From: Mixophyes australis
Lineage: Eukaryota > Chordata > Amphibia > Anura > Limnodynastidae
Assembly (NCBI GenBank): GCA_036250195.1
Contig: JAVHZZ010000004.1
Location: 251,652,028-251,716,027, forward strand
Length of the DNA: 64,000 nt
Reading direction: 5' to 3'
Part shown: positions 1 through 13,451 of the stretch, piece after piece
How positions within the stretch are numbered: the first letter of the stretch is position 1
Layout of the letters: every line of letters begins with the position of its first letter
The notes under the pieces: generated by a model
What the model saw: the letters and a program-made list of their open reading frames with translations, nothing else
Told to the model about the DNA's origin: nothing
The model's database searches: none
Program-made: the position numbers and the translations under genes

Positions 1-2693
1 AATCATGAATCATGAATCATGAATTGAATCATGAATTATGAATTCAATCATAAATTATGAATCATGAATTGAATCTTGAATTATGAATCGAATCATGAAT
101 TATGAATTGAATCATGAATCATGAATCATGAATCGAATCATGAATCAAGAATCATGAATCAAATCATGAATCAGGAATCATGAATAAAATCATGAATCAT
201 GAATTGAATAATGAATTATGAATCATGAATTGAATCATGAATCACGAATCATGAATTATAAATTATGAATTGAATCATAAATCATAAATTATGAATTATG
301 AATTGAATCATGAATCATGAATCAGGAATTGAATGATGAATTGAATCATGAATCATGAATTGAATCATGATTCATGAATCATGAATCATAAATTGAATCA
401 TGAATCATGAATCATAAATTGAATCATGAATCATGAATCATGAATCATGAATTGAATCATGAATCATGAATCATGAATCATGAATCGAATCATGAATCAT
501 GAATTGAATCATGAATCATGAATCATGAATTGAATCATGAATCATGAATCATGAATTGAATCATGAAAAATAATTCGAATCATAAATTATAAATTGAATC
601 ATGAATCATGAATTGAATCATGAATCATGAATCATGAATTGAATAATGAGTCATGAATTGAAACATGAATCATGAATCATGAATTGAATCATGAATTATG
701 AATTCAATCATAAATTATGAATTGAATCATGAATCATGAATTGAATCATGAATCATGAATTGAATCATTAATCATAAATCGAATCATAAATCATGAATTG
801 AATCATGAATCATGAGTTGAATCATGAATTGAATCATGAATCATGAATCATGAATTGAATCATGAATCATGAATCATTAATTGAATCATGAATCATGAAT
901 CGAATCATGAATCATGAATTGAATCATGAATCATGAATCATAAATCATGAATTGAATCATGAATCATGAATCATGAATTGAATCATAAATCATGAATCAT
1001 GAATCGAATCATGAATCATGAATCATGAAATGAATCATGAATTGAATCATGAATCATGAATTGAATCATAAATCATGAATCATGAATCGAATCATGAATC
1101 ATGAATCATGAAATGAATCATGAATTGAATCATGAATCATGAATCGAATCATGAATCATGAATCATGAATTGAATCATAAATCATGAATTGAATCATGAA
1201 TCATGAATCAAATCATAAATCATGAATTGAATCATGAATCATGAATCATGAATCATGAATCATGAATCATGAATTGAATCATGAATCATCAATCATTAAT
1301 CAAATCATGAATCATGAATCATGAATTGAATCATGAATTGAATCATGAATTATGAATTGAATCATGAATTATGAATCATGAATCATGAATTATAAATTAT
1401 GAATTGAATCATGAATCATAAATTATGAATCATGAATTGAATCATGAATCATGAATCAGGAATTGAATCATGAATCATGAATCATGAATTAAATCATGAA
1501 TCATGAATCATGAATCATTAATCATAAATTGAATCATGAATCATGAATTAAATCATGAATCATGAATCATGAATCAAGAATCATGACTTGAATCATGAAT
1601 CATGAATCATGAATTGAATCATGAATCATGAATCATGAATCAAATCATGAATCATGAATCAAGAATTATAATTCAAATCATGAATCATGAATTAAATCAA
1701 GAATCATGAATAATGAATTGAATTATGAATCAAGAATCATGAATCGAATCATGAATCATGAATCACGAATCATGAATCATGAATCATAAATTGAATCATT
1801 AATCATGAATCATGAATTGAATCATTAATCATGAATCATGAATTAAATCATGAATCATGAATTAAATCATGAATCATGACATGAATCATGAATCATGAAT
1901 CATGAATTGAATCATGAATCGAATCATGAATTATAAATTGAATCATGAATCATAAATTGAATCATTAATCATGAATCATGAATCGAATAATGACTCATGA
2001 AATGAATCATGAATCATGAATCATGAATTGAATCATGAATCATGAATCGAATCATGAATTATGAATTAAATCATGAATCATGAATCATGAGTTGAATCAT
2101 GAGTTGAATCATGAATTGAATCATGAATCATGAATCATGAATTGAATCATGAATCATCAATCATTAATTAAATCATGAATCATGAATCGATTCATAATTC
2201 ATGAATCAAATCATGAATCATGAATCATGAATCATGAATCATGAATTGAATCATGAATCAAATCATGAATCATGAATCATGAATCATGAATTATAAATTA
2301 TGAATTGAATCATGAATCATAAATTATGAATCATGAATTGAATCATGAATCATGAATCAGGAATTGAATGATGAATTGAATCATGAATTATGAATTGAAT
2401 CATGAATCATGAATCATGAATCATAAATTGAATCATGAATCATGAATCATGAATTCAATCATGAATCATAAATCATGAATTCAATCATGAATCATGAATC
2501 ATGAATCAAATCATGAATCATGAATCAAATCATGAATCATGAATCAAATCATGATTCATGAATTGAATCATGAATCATGAATCATGAATTGAATCATGAA
2601 AAATGAATCAAATCATAAATTATAAATTGAATCATGAATCATGAATTGAATCATGAATCATGAATCATGAATTGAATAATAAGTCATGAATTG
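1..2693 (+). repeat. Arm A HOR unit 1 (about 2.69 kb)
   Basis: The unit is phased by the rare variant GAATCTTGAATTATG at 71, which recurs at 2764, 5310, 8927 and 11618. A second marker, AAAAATAATT at 566, recurs at 3271, 5824, 9420 and 12132. A third, AAAAATGAATC near 2600, recurs near 5143, 8762 and 11452. The order of dozens of minor variants is kept between units, so this is a true higher-order repeat and not random drift of short words. The start at base 1 is an arbitrary phase. Confidence 0.85.
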
Positions 2694-5239
2694 AATCATG
2701 AATCATGAATCATGAATTGAATCATGAATTATGAATTCAATCATAAATTATGAATCATGAATTGAATCTTGAATTATGAATCGAATCATGAATTATGAAT
2801 TGAATCATGAATCATGAATCATGAATCGAATCATGAATCAAGAATCATGAATCAAATCAGGAATCAGGAATCATGAATAAAATCATGAATCATGAATTGA
2901 ATAATGAATTATGAATCATGAATTGAATCACGAATCATGAATTATAAATTATGAATTGAATCATAAATCATAAATTATGAATTATGAATTGAATCATGAA
3001 TCATGAATCAGGAATTGAATGATGAATTGAATCATGAATCATGAATTGAATCATGAATCATGAATCATGAATCATAAATTGAATCATGAATCATAAATTG
3101 AATCATGAATCATGAATCATGAATCATGAATTGAATCATGAATCATGAATCATGAATCATGAATCGAATCATGAATCATGAATTGAATCATGAATCATGA
3201 ATCATGAATTGAATCATGAATCATGAATCATGAATTGAATCATGAATCATGAATCATGAATTGAATCATGAAAAATAATTTGAATCATAAATTATAAATT
3301 GAATCATGAATCATGAATTGAATCATGAATCATAAATCGAATCATAAATCATGAATTGAATCATAAATCATGAGTTGAATCATGAATTGAATCATGAATC
3401 ATGAATCATGAATTGAATCATGAATCATGAATCATTAATTGAATCATGAATCATGAATCGAATCATGAATCATGAATTGAATCATGAATCATGAATCATA
3501 AATCATGAATTGAATCATGAATCATGAATCATGAATTGAATCATAAATCATGAATCATGAATCGAATCATGAATCATGAATCATGAAATGAATCATGAAT
3601 TGAATCATGAATCATGAATTGAATCATAAATCATGAATCATGAATCGAATCATGAATCATGAATCATGAAATGAATCATGAATTGAATCATGAATCATGA
3701 ATCGAATCATGAATCATGAATCATGAATTGAATCATAAATCATGAATTGAATCATGAATCATGAATCAAATCATAAATCATGAATTGAATCATGAATCAT
3801 GAATCATGAATCATGAATCATGAATCATGAATTGAATCATGAATCATCAATCATTAATCAAATCATGAATCATGAATCATGAATTGAATCATGAATTGAA
3901 TCATGAATTATGAATTGAATCATGAATTATGAATCATGAATCATGAATTATAAATTATGAATTGAATCATGAATCATAAATTATGAATCATGAATTGAAT
4001 CATGAATCATGAATCAGGAATTGAATCATGAATCATGAATCATGAATTAAATCATGAATCATGAATCATGAATCATGAATCATGAATCATAAATTGAATC
4101 ATGAATCATGAATTAAATCATGAATCATGAATCATGAATCATGAATCATGACTTGAATCATGAATCATGAATCATGAATTGAATCATGAATCATGAATCA
4201 TGAATCATGAATCAAATCATGAATCATGAATCAAGAATTATAATTCAAATCATGAATCATGAATTAAATCAAGAATCATGAATAATGAATTGAATTATGA
4301 ATCAAGAATCATGAATCGAATCATGAATCATGAATCACGAATCATGAATCATGAATCATAAATTGAATCATTAATCATGAGTCATGAATTAAATCATGAA
4401 TCATGAATTAAATCATGAATCATGACTTGAATCATGAATCATGAATCATGAATTGAATCATGAATCGAATCATGAATTATAAATTGAATCATGAATCATA
4501 AATTGAATCATTAATCATGAATCATGAATCGAATAATGACTCATGAAATGAATCATGAATCATGAATCATGAATTGAATCATGAATCATGAATCGAATCA
4601 TGAATTATGAATTAAATCATGAATCATGAATCATGAGTTGAATCATGAGTTGAATCATGAATTGAATCATGAATCATGAATCATGAATTGAATCATGAAT
4701 CATCAATCATTAATTAAATCATGAATCATGAATCGATTCATAATTCATGAATCAAATCATGAATCATGAATCATGAATCATGAATCATGAATTGAATCAT
4801 GAATCAAATCATGAATCATGAATCATGAATCATGAATTATAAATTATGAATTGAATCATGAATCATAAATTATGAATCATGAATTGAATCATGAATCATG
4901 AATCAGGAATTGAATGATGAATTGAATCATGAATTATGAATTGAATCATGAATCATGAATCATGAATCATAAATTGAATCATGAATCATGAATCATGAAT
5001 TCAATCATGAATCATAAATCATGAATTCAATCATGAATCATGAATCATGAATCAAATCATGAATCATGAATCAAATCATGAATCATGAATCAAATCATGA
5101 TTCATGAATTGAATCATGAATCATGAATCATGAATTGAATCATGAAAAATGAATCAAATCATAAATTATAAATTGAATCATGAATCATGAATTGAATCAT
5201 GAATCATGAATCATGAATTGAATAATAAGTCATGAATTG
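2694..5239 (+). repeat. Arm A HOR unit 2 (about 2.55 kb, internal deletion)
   Basis: This is the same unit as 1-2693 but about 147 bp shorter. Marker spacing localises the loss: AAAAATAATT lies 2705 bp from its unit 1 counterpart, but only 2553 bp before the next one. The missing block would lie near 3328. The stretch with GAATAATGAGTCATG and GAAACATG (about 640-670 in unit 1) is absent and flanking variants are joined directly. Confidence 0.8.
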
Positions 5240-8200
5240 AATCATGAATCATGAATCATGAATTGAATCATGAATTATGAATTCAATCATAAATTATGAA
5301 TCATGAATTGAATCTTGAATTATGAATCGAATCATGAATTATGAATTGAATCATGAATCATGAATCATGAATCGAATCATGAATCAAGAATCATGAATCA
5401 AATCAGGAATCAGGAATCATGAATAAAATCATGAATCATGAATTGAATAATGAATTATGAATCATGAATTGAATCACGAATCATGAATTATAAATTATGA
5501 ATTGAATCATAAATCATAAATTATGAATTATGAATTGAATCATGAATCATGAATCAGGAATTGAATGATGAATTGAATCATGAATCATGAATTGAATCAT
5601 GAATCATGAATCATGAATCATAAATTGAATCATGAATCATGAATCATAAATTGAATCATGAATCATGAATCATGAATCATGAATTGAATCATGAATCATG
5701 AATCATGAATCATGAATCGAATCATGAATCATGAATTGAATCATGAATCATGAATCATGAATTGAATCATGAATCATGAATCATGAATTGAATCATGAAT
5801 CATGAATCATGAATTGAATCATGAAAAATAATTCGAATCATAAATTATAAATTGAATCATGAATCATGAATTGAATCATGAATCATGAATCATGAATTGA
5901 ATAATGAGTCATGAATTGAAACATGAATCATGAATCATGAATTGAATCATGAATTATGAATTCAATCATAAATTATGAATTGAATCATGAATCATGAATT
6001 GAATCATGAATCATGAATTGAATCATGAATCATGAATTGAATCATGAATCATAAATCGAATCATAAATCATGAATTGAATCATAAATCATGAGTTGAATC
6101 ATGAATTGAATCATGAATCATGAATCATGAATTGAATCATGAATCATGAATCATTAATTGAATCATGAATCATGAATCGAATCATGAATCATGAATTGAA
6201 TCATGAATCATGAATCATAAATCATGAATTGAATCATGAATCATGAATCATGAATTGAATCATAAATCATGAATCATGAATCGAATCATGAATCATGAAT
6301 CATGAAATGAATCATGAATTGAATCATGAATCATGAATTGAATCATAAATCATGAATCATGAATCGAATCATGAATCATGAATCATGAAATGAATCATGA
6401 ATTGAATCATGAATCATGAATCGAATCATGAATCATGAATCATGAATTGAATCATAAATCATGAATTGAATCATGAATCATGAATCAAATCATAAATCAT
6501 GAATTGAATCATGAATCATGAATCATGAATCATGAATCATGAATCATGAATCATGAATCATGAATCATGAATTGAATCATGAATCATCAATCATTAATCA
6601 AATCATGAATCATGAATCATGAATTGAATCATGAATTGAATCATGAATTATGAATTGAATCATGAATTATGAATCATGAATCATGAATTATAAATTATGA
6701 ATTGAATCATGAATCATAAATTATGAATCATGAATTGAATCATGAATCATGAATCAGGAATTGAATCATGAATCATGAATCATGAATTAAATCATGAATC
6801 ATGAATCATGAATCATGAATCATGAATCATAAATTGAATCATGAATCATGAATTAAATCATGAATCATGAATCATGAATCATGACTTGAATCATGAATCA
6901 TGAATCATGAATTGAATCATGAATCATGAATCATGAATCATGAATCAAATCATGAATCATGAATCAAGAATTATAATTCAAATCATGAATCATGAATTAA
7001 ATCAAGAATCATGAATAATGAATTGAATTATGAATCAAGAATCATGAATCGAATCATGAATCATGAATCACGAATCATGAATCATGAATCATAAATTGAA
7101 TCATTAATCATGAGTCATGAATTAAATCATGAATCATGAATTAAATCATGAATCATGACTTGAATCATGAATCATGAATCATGAATCGAATCATGAATCA
7201 TGAATCATGAAATGAATCATGAATTGAATCATGAATCATGAATTGAATCATAAATCATGAATCATGAATCGAATCATGAATCATGAATCATGAAATGAAT
7301 CATGAATTGAATCATGAATCATGAATCGAATCATGAATCATGAATCATGAATTGAATCATAAATCATGAATTGAATCATGAATCATGAATCAAATCATAA
7401 ATCATGAATTGAATCATGAATCATGAATCATGAATCATGAATCATGAATCATGAATTGAATCATGAATCATCAATCATTAATCAAATCATGAATCATGAA
7501 TCATGAATTGAATCATGAATTGAATCATGAATTATGAATTGAATCATGAATTATGAATCATGAATCATGAATTATAAATTATGAATTGAATCATGAATCA
7601 TAAATTATGAATCATGAATTGAATCATGAATCATGAATCAGGAATTGAATCATGAATCATGAATCATGAATTAAATCATGAATCATGAATCATGAATCAT
7701 GAATCATAAATTGAATCATGAATCATGAATTAAATCATGAATCATGAATCATGAATCAAGAATCATGACTTGAATCATGAATCATGAATCATGAATTGAA
7801 TCATGAATCATGAATCATGAATCAAATCATGAATCATGAATCAAGAATTATAATTCAAATCATGAATCATGAATTAAATCAAGAATCATGAATAATGAAT
7901 TGAATTATGAATCAAGAATCATGAATCGAATCATGAATCATGAATCACGAATCATGAATCATGAATCATAAATTGAATCATTAATCATGAATCATGAATT
8001 GAATCATTAATCATGAATCATGAATTAAATCATGAATCATGAATTAAATCATGAATCATGACTTGAATCATGAATCATGAATCATGAATTGAATCATGAA
8101 TCGAATCATGAATTATAAATTGAATCATGAATCATAAATTGAATCATTAATCATGAATCATGAATCGAATAATGACTCATGAAATGAATCATGAATCATG

Positions 8201-8856
8201 AATCATGAATTGAATCATGAATCATGAATCGAATCATGAATTATGAATTAAATCATGAATCATGAATCATGAGTTGAATCATGAATTGAATCATGAATCA
8301 TGAATCATGAATTGAATCATGAATCATCAATCATTAATTAAATCATGAATCATGAATCGATTCATAATTCATGAATCAAATCATGAATCATGAATCATGA
8401 ATCATGAATTGAATCATGAATCAAATCATGAATCATGAATCATGAATCATGAATTATAAATTATGAATTGAATCATGAATCATAAATTATGAATCATGAA
8501 TTGAATCATGAATCATGAATCAGGAATTGAATGATGAATTGAATCATGAATTATGAATTGAATCATGAATCATGAATCATGAATCATAAATTGAATCATG
8601 AATCATGAATCATGAATTCAATCATGAATCATAAATCATGAATTCAATCATGAATCATGAATCATGAATCAAATCATGAATCATGAATCAAATCATGAAT
8701 CATGAATCAAATCATGATTCATGAATTGAATCATGAATCATGAATCATGAATTGAATCATGAAAAATGAATCAAATCATAAATTATAAATTGAATCATGA
8801 ATCATGAATTGAATCATGAATCATGAATCATGAATTGAATAATAAGTCATGAATTG
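5240..8856 (+). repeat. Arm A HOR unit 3 (about 3.62 kb, internally duplicated)
   Basis: The GAATCTT markers at 5310 and 8927 are 3617 bp apart, about 0.9 kb more than the other units. The excess is explained by a 905-bp tandem duplication (about 6280-8089). Subtracting it leaves about 2712 bp, in line with units 1 and 4. Confidence 0.85.
6280..8089 (+). repeat. 905-bp tandem duplication within HOR unit 3
   Basis: The variant CATGAAATGA occurs at 6301 and 6384 (second occurrence phased on CATGAAA) and again at 7206 and 7289, an offset of 905 bp both times. Near 7185 the sequence leaves the usual continuation after ATGACTTG and returns to the word order seen at about 6280. Copies are about 6280-7184 and 7185-8089. 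They differ by small changes, for example an extra AATCAAG word in the second copy near 7755. Breakpoints are approximate because flanking words are near identical. Confidence 0.8.
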
Positions 8857-11547
8857 AATCATGAATCATGAATCATGAATTGAATCATGAATTATGAATT
8901 CAATCATAAATTATGAATCATGAATTGAATCTTGAATTATGAATCGAATCATGAATTATGAATTGAATCATGAATCATGAATCATGAATCGAATCATGAA
9001 TCAAGAATCATGAATCAAATCAGGAATCAGGAATCATGAATAAAATCATGAATCATGAATTGAATAATGAATTATGAATCATGAATTGAATCACGAATCA
9101 TGAATTATAAATTATGAATTGAATCATAAATCATAAATTATGAATTATGAATTGAATCATGAATCATGAATCAGGAATTGAATGATGAATTGAATCATGA
9201 ATCATGAATTGAATCATGAATCATGAATCATAAATTGAATCATGAATCATAAATTGAATCATGAATCATGAATCATGAATCATGAATTGAATCATGAATC
9301 ATGAATCATGAATCATGAATCAAATCATGAATCATGAATTGAATCATGAATCATGAATCATGAATTGAATCATGAATCATGAATCATGAATTGAATCATG
9401 AATCATGAATTGAATCATGAAAAATAATTCGAATCATAAATTATAAATTGAATCATGAATCATGAATTGAATCATGAATCATGAATCATGAATTGAATAA
9501 TGAGTCATGAATTGAAACATGAATCATGAATCATGAATTGAATCATGAATTATGAATTCAATCATAAATTATGAATTGAATCATGAATCATGAATTGAAT
9601 CATGAATCATGAATTGAATCATGAATCATGAATTGAATCATGAATCATAAATCGAATCATAAATCATGAATTGAATCATAAATCATGAGTTGAATCATGA
9701 ATTGAATCATGAATCATGAATCATGAATTGAATCATGAATCATGAATCATTAATTGAATCATGAATCATGAATCGAATCATGAATCATGAATTGAATCAT
9801 GAATCATGAATCATAAATCATGAATTGAATCATGAATCATGAATCATGAATTGAATCATAAATCATGAATCATGAATCGAATCATGAATCATGAATCATG
9901 AAATGAATCATGAATTGAATCATGAATCATGAATTGAATCATAAATCATGAATCATGAATCGAATCATGAATCATGAATCATGAAATGAATCATGAATTG
10001 AATCATGAATCATGAATCGAATCATGAATCATGAATCATGAATTGAATCATAAATCATGAATTGAATCATGAATCATGAATCAAATCATAAATCATGAAT
10101 TGAATCATGAATCATGAATCATGAATCATGAATCATGAATCATGAATTGAATCATGAATCATCAATCATTAATCAAATCATGAATCATGAATCATGAATT
10201 GAATCATGAATTGAATCATGAATTATGAATTGAATCATGAATTATGAATCATGAATCATGAATTATAAATTATGAATTGAATCATGAATCATAAATTATG
10301 AATCATGAATTGAATCATGAATCATGAATCAGGAATTGAATCATGAATCATGAATCATGAATTAAATCATGAATCATGAATCATGAATCATGAATCATGA
10401 ATCATAAATTGAATCATGAATCATGAATTAAATCATGAATCATGAATCATGAATCATGAATCATGACTTGAATCATGAATCATGAATCATGAATTGAATC
10501 ATGAATCATGAATCATGAATCAAATCATGAATCATGAATCAAGAATTATAATTCAAATCATGAATCATGAATTAAATCAAGAATCATGAATAATGAATTG
10601 AATTATGAATCAAGAATCATGAATCGAATCATGAATCATGAATCACGAATCATGAATCATGAATCATAAATTGAATCATTAATCATGAGTCATGAATTAA
10701 ATCATGAATCATGAATTAAATCATGAATCATGACTTGAATCATGAATCATGAATCATGAATTGAATCATGAATCGAATCATGAATTATAAATTGAATCAT
10801 GAATCATAAATTGAATCATTAATCATGAATCATGAATCGAATAATGACTCATGAAATGAATCATGAATCATGAATCATGAATTGAATCATGAATCATGAA
10901 TCGAATCATGAATTATGAATTAAATCATGAATCATGAATCATGAGTTGAATCATGAGTTGAATCATGAATTGAATCATGAATCATGAATCATGAATTGAA
11001 TCATGAATCATCAATCATTAATTAAATCATGAATCATGAATCGATTCATAATTCATGAATCAAATCATGAATCATGAATCATGAATCATGAATCATGAAT
11101 TGAATCATGAATCAAATCATGAATCATGAATCATGAATCATGAATTATAAATTATGAATTGAATCATGAATCATAAATTATGAATCATGAATTGAATCAT
11201 GAATCATGAATCAGGAATTGAATGATGAATTGAATCATGAATTATGAATTGAATCATGAATCATGAATCATGAATCATAAATTGAATCATGAATCATGAA
11301 TCATGAATTCAATCATGAATCATAAATCATGAATTCAATCATGAATCATGAATCATGAATCAAATCATGAATCATGAATCAAATCATGAATCATGAATCA
11401 AATCATGATTCATGAATTGAATCATGAATCATGAATCATGAATTGAATCATGAAAAATGAATCAAATCATAAATTATAAATTGAATCATGAATCATGAAT
11501 TGAATCATGAATCATGAATCATGAATTGAATAATAAGTCATGAATTG
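8857..11547 (+). repeat. Arm A HOR unit 4 (about 2.69 kb)
   Basis: This is a full-length unit with all arm A markers: GAATCTT at 8927, AAAAATAATT at 9420, TGAGTCA at 9501, TGACTCA at 10845 and AAAAATGAATC near 11452. It can serve as the reference unit because it lacks the deletions of units 2 and 5 and the duplication of unit 3. Confidence 0.83.
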
Positions 11548-13451
11548 AATCATGAATCATGAATCATGAATTGAATCATGAATTATGAATTCAATCATAA
11601 ATTATGAATCATGAATTGAATCTTGAATTATGAATCGAATCATGAATTATGAATTGAATCATGAATCATGAATCATGAATCGAATCATGAATCAAGAATC
11701 ATGAATCAAATCAGGAATCAGGAATCATGAATAAAATCATGAATCATGAATTGAATAATGAATTATGAATCATGAATTGAATCACGAATCATGAATTATA
11801 AATTATGAATTGAATCATAAATCATAAATTATGAATTATGAATTGAATCATGAATCATGAATCAGGAATTGAATGATGAATTGAATCATGAATCATGAAT
11901 TGAATCATGAATCATGAATCATGAATCATAAATTGAATCATGAATCATGAATCATAAATTGAATCATGAATCATGAATCATGAATCATGAATTGAATCAT
12001 GAATCATGAATCATGAATCATGAATCGAATCATGAATCATGAATTGAATCATGAATCATGAATCATGAATTGAATCATGAATCATGAATCATGAATTGAA
12101 TCATGAATCATGAATCATGAATTGAATCATGAAAAATAATTCGAATCATAAATTATAAATTGAATCATGAATCATGAATTGAATCATGAATCATGAATCA
12201 TGAATTGAATAATGAGTCATGAATTGAAACATGAATCATGAATCATGAATTGAATCATGAATTATGAATTCAATCATAAATTATGAATTGAATCATGAAT
12301 CATGAATTGAATCATGAATCATGAATTGAATCATGAATCATGAATTGAATCATGAATCATAAATCGAATCATAAATCATGAATTGAATCATAAATCATGA
12401 GTTGAATCATGAATTGAATCATGAATCATGAATCATGAATTGAATCATGAATCATGAATCATTAATTGAATCATGAATCATGAATCGAATCATGAATCAT
12501 GAATTGAATCATGAATCATGAATCATAAATCATGAATTGAATCATGAATCATGAATCATGAATTGAATCATAAATCATGAATCATGAATCGAATCATGAA
12601 TCATGAATCATGAAATGAATCATGAATTGAATCATGAATCATGAATTGAATCATAAATCATGAATCATGAATCGAATCATGAATCATGAATCATGAAATG
12701 AATCATGAATTGAATCATGAATCATGAATCGAATCATGAATCATGAATCATGAATTGAATCATAAATCATGAATTGAATCATGAATCATGAATCAAATCA
12801 TAAATCATGAATTGAATCATGAATCATGAATCATGAATCATGAATCATGAATCATGAATTGAATCATCAATCATCAATCATTAATCAAATCATGAATCAT
12901 GAATCATGAATTGAATCATGAATTGAATCATGAATTATGAATTGAATCATGAATTATGAATCATGAATCATGAATTATAAATTATGAATTGAATCATGAA
13001 TCATAAATTATGAATCATGAATTGAATCATGAATCATGAATCAGGAATTGAATCATGAATCATGAATCATGAATTAAATCATGAATCATGAATCATGAAT
13101 CATGAATTGAATTATGAATCAAGAATCATGAATCGAATCATGAATCATGAATCACGAATCATGAATCATGAATCATAAATTGAATCATTAATCATGAGTC
13201 ATGAATTAAATCATGAATCATGAATTAAATCATGAATCATGACTTGAATCATGAATCATGAATCATGAATTGAATCATGAATCGAATCATGAATTATAAA
13301 TTGAATCATGAATCATAAATTGAATCATTAATCATGAATCATGAATCGAATAATGACTCATGAAATGAATCATGAATCATGAATCATGAATTGAATCATG
13401 AATCATGAATCGAATCATGAATTATGAATTAAATCATGAATCATGAATCAT
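11548..13451 (+). repeat. Arm A HOR unit 5, truncated and with about 200-bp deletion
   Basis: The unit starts normally (GAATCTT at 11618, AAAAATAATT at 12132). At about 13105 it skips from an AATCATG run straight to AATTATGAATCAAG at 13110. The same word is at 10601 in unit 4, so it should lie near 13313, which implies a loss of about 203 bp. After about 13451 the word order no longer follows the HOR and the remaining part of the unit is missing. Confidence 0.75.

Noticed and set aside
566..600. AAAAATAATT as a short A-tract or transposon poly-A remnant
   Set aside because: It is flanked by in-grammar words, recurs at the same place in every arm A unit, and has no target-site duplication or element body. 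It is a fixed heptamer variant useful as a marker.
41..2480. GAATTC sites as possible HOR boundaries
   Set aside because: GAATTC appears whenever an AATTC pentamer variant follows a G. It occurs at several places per unit and does not mark unit ends.
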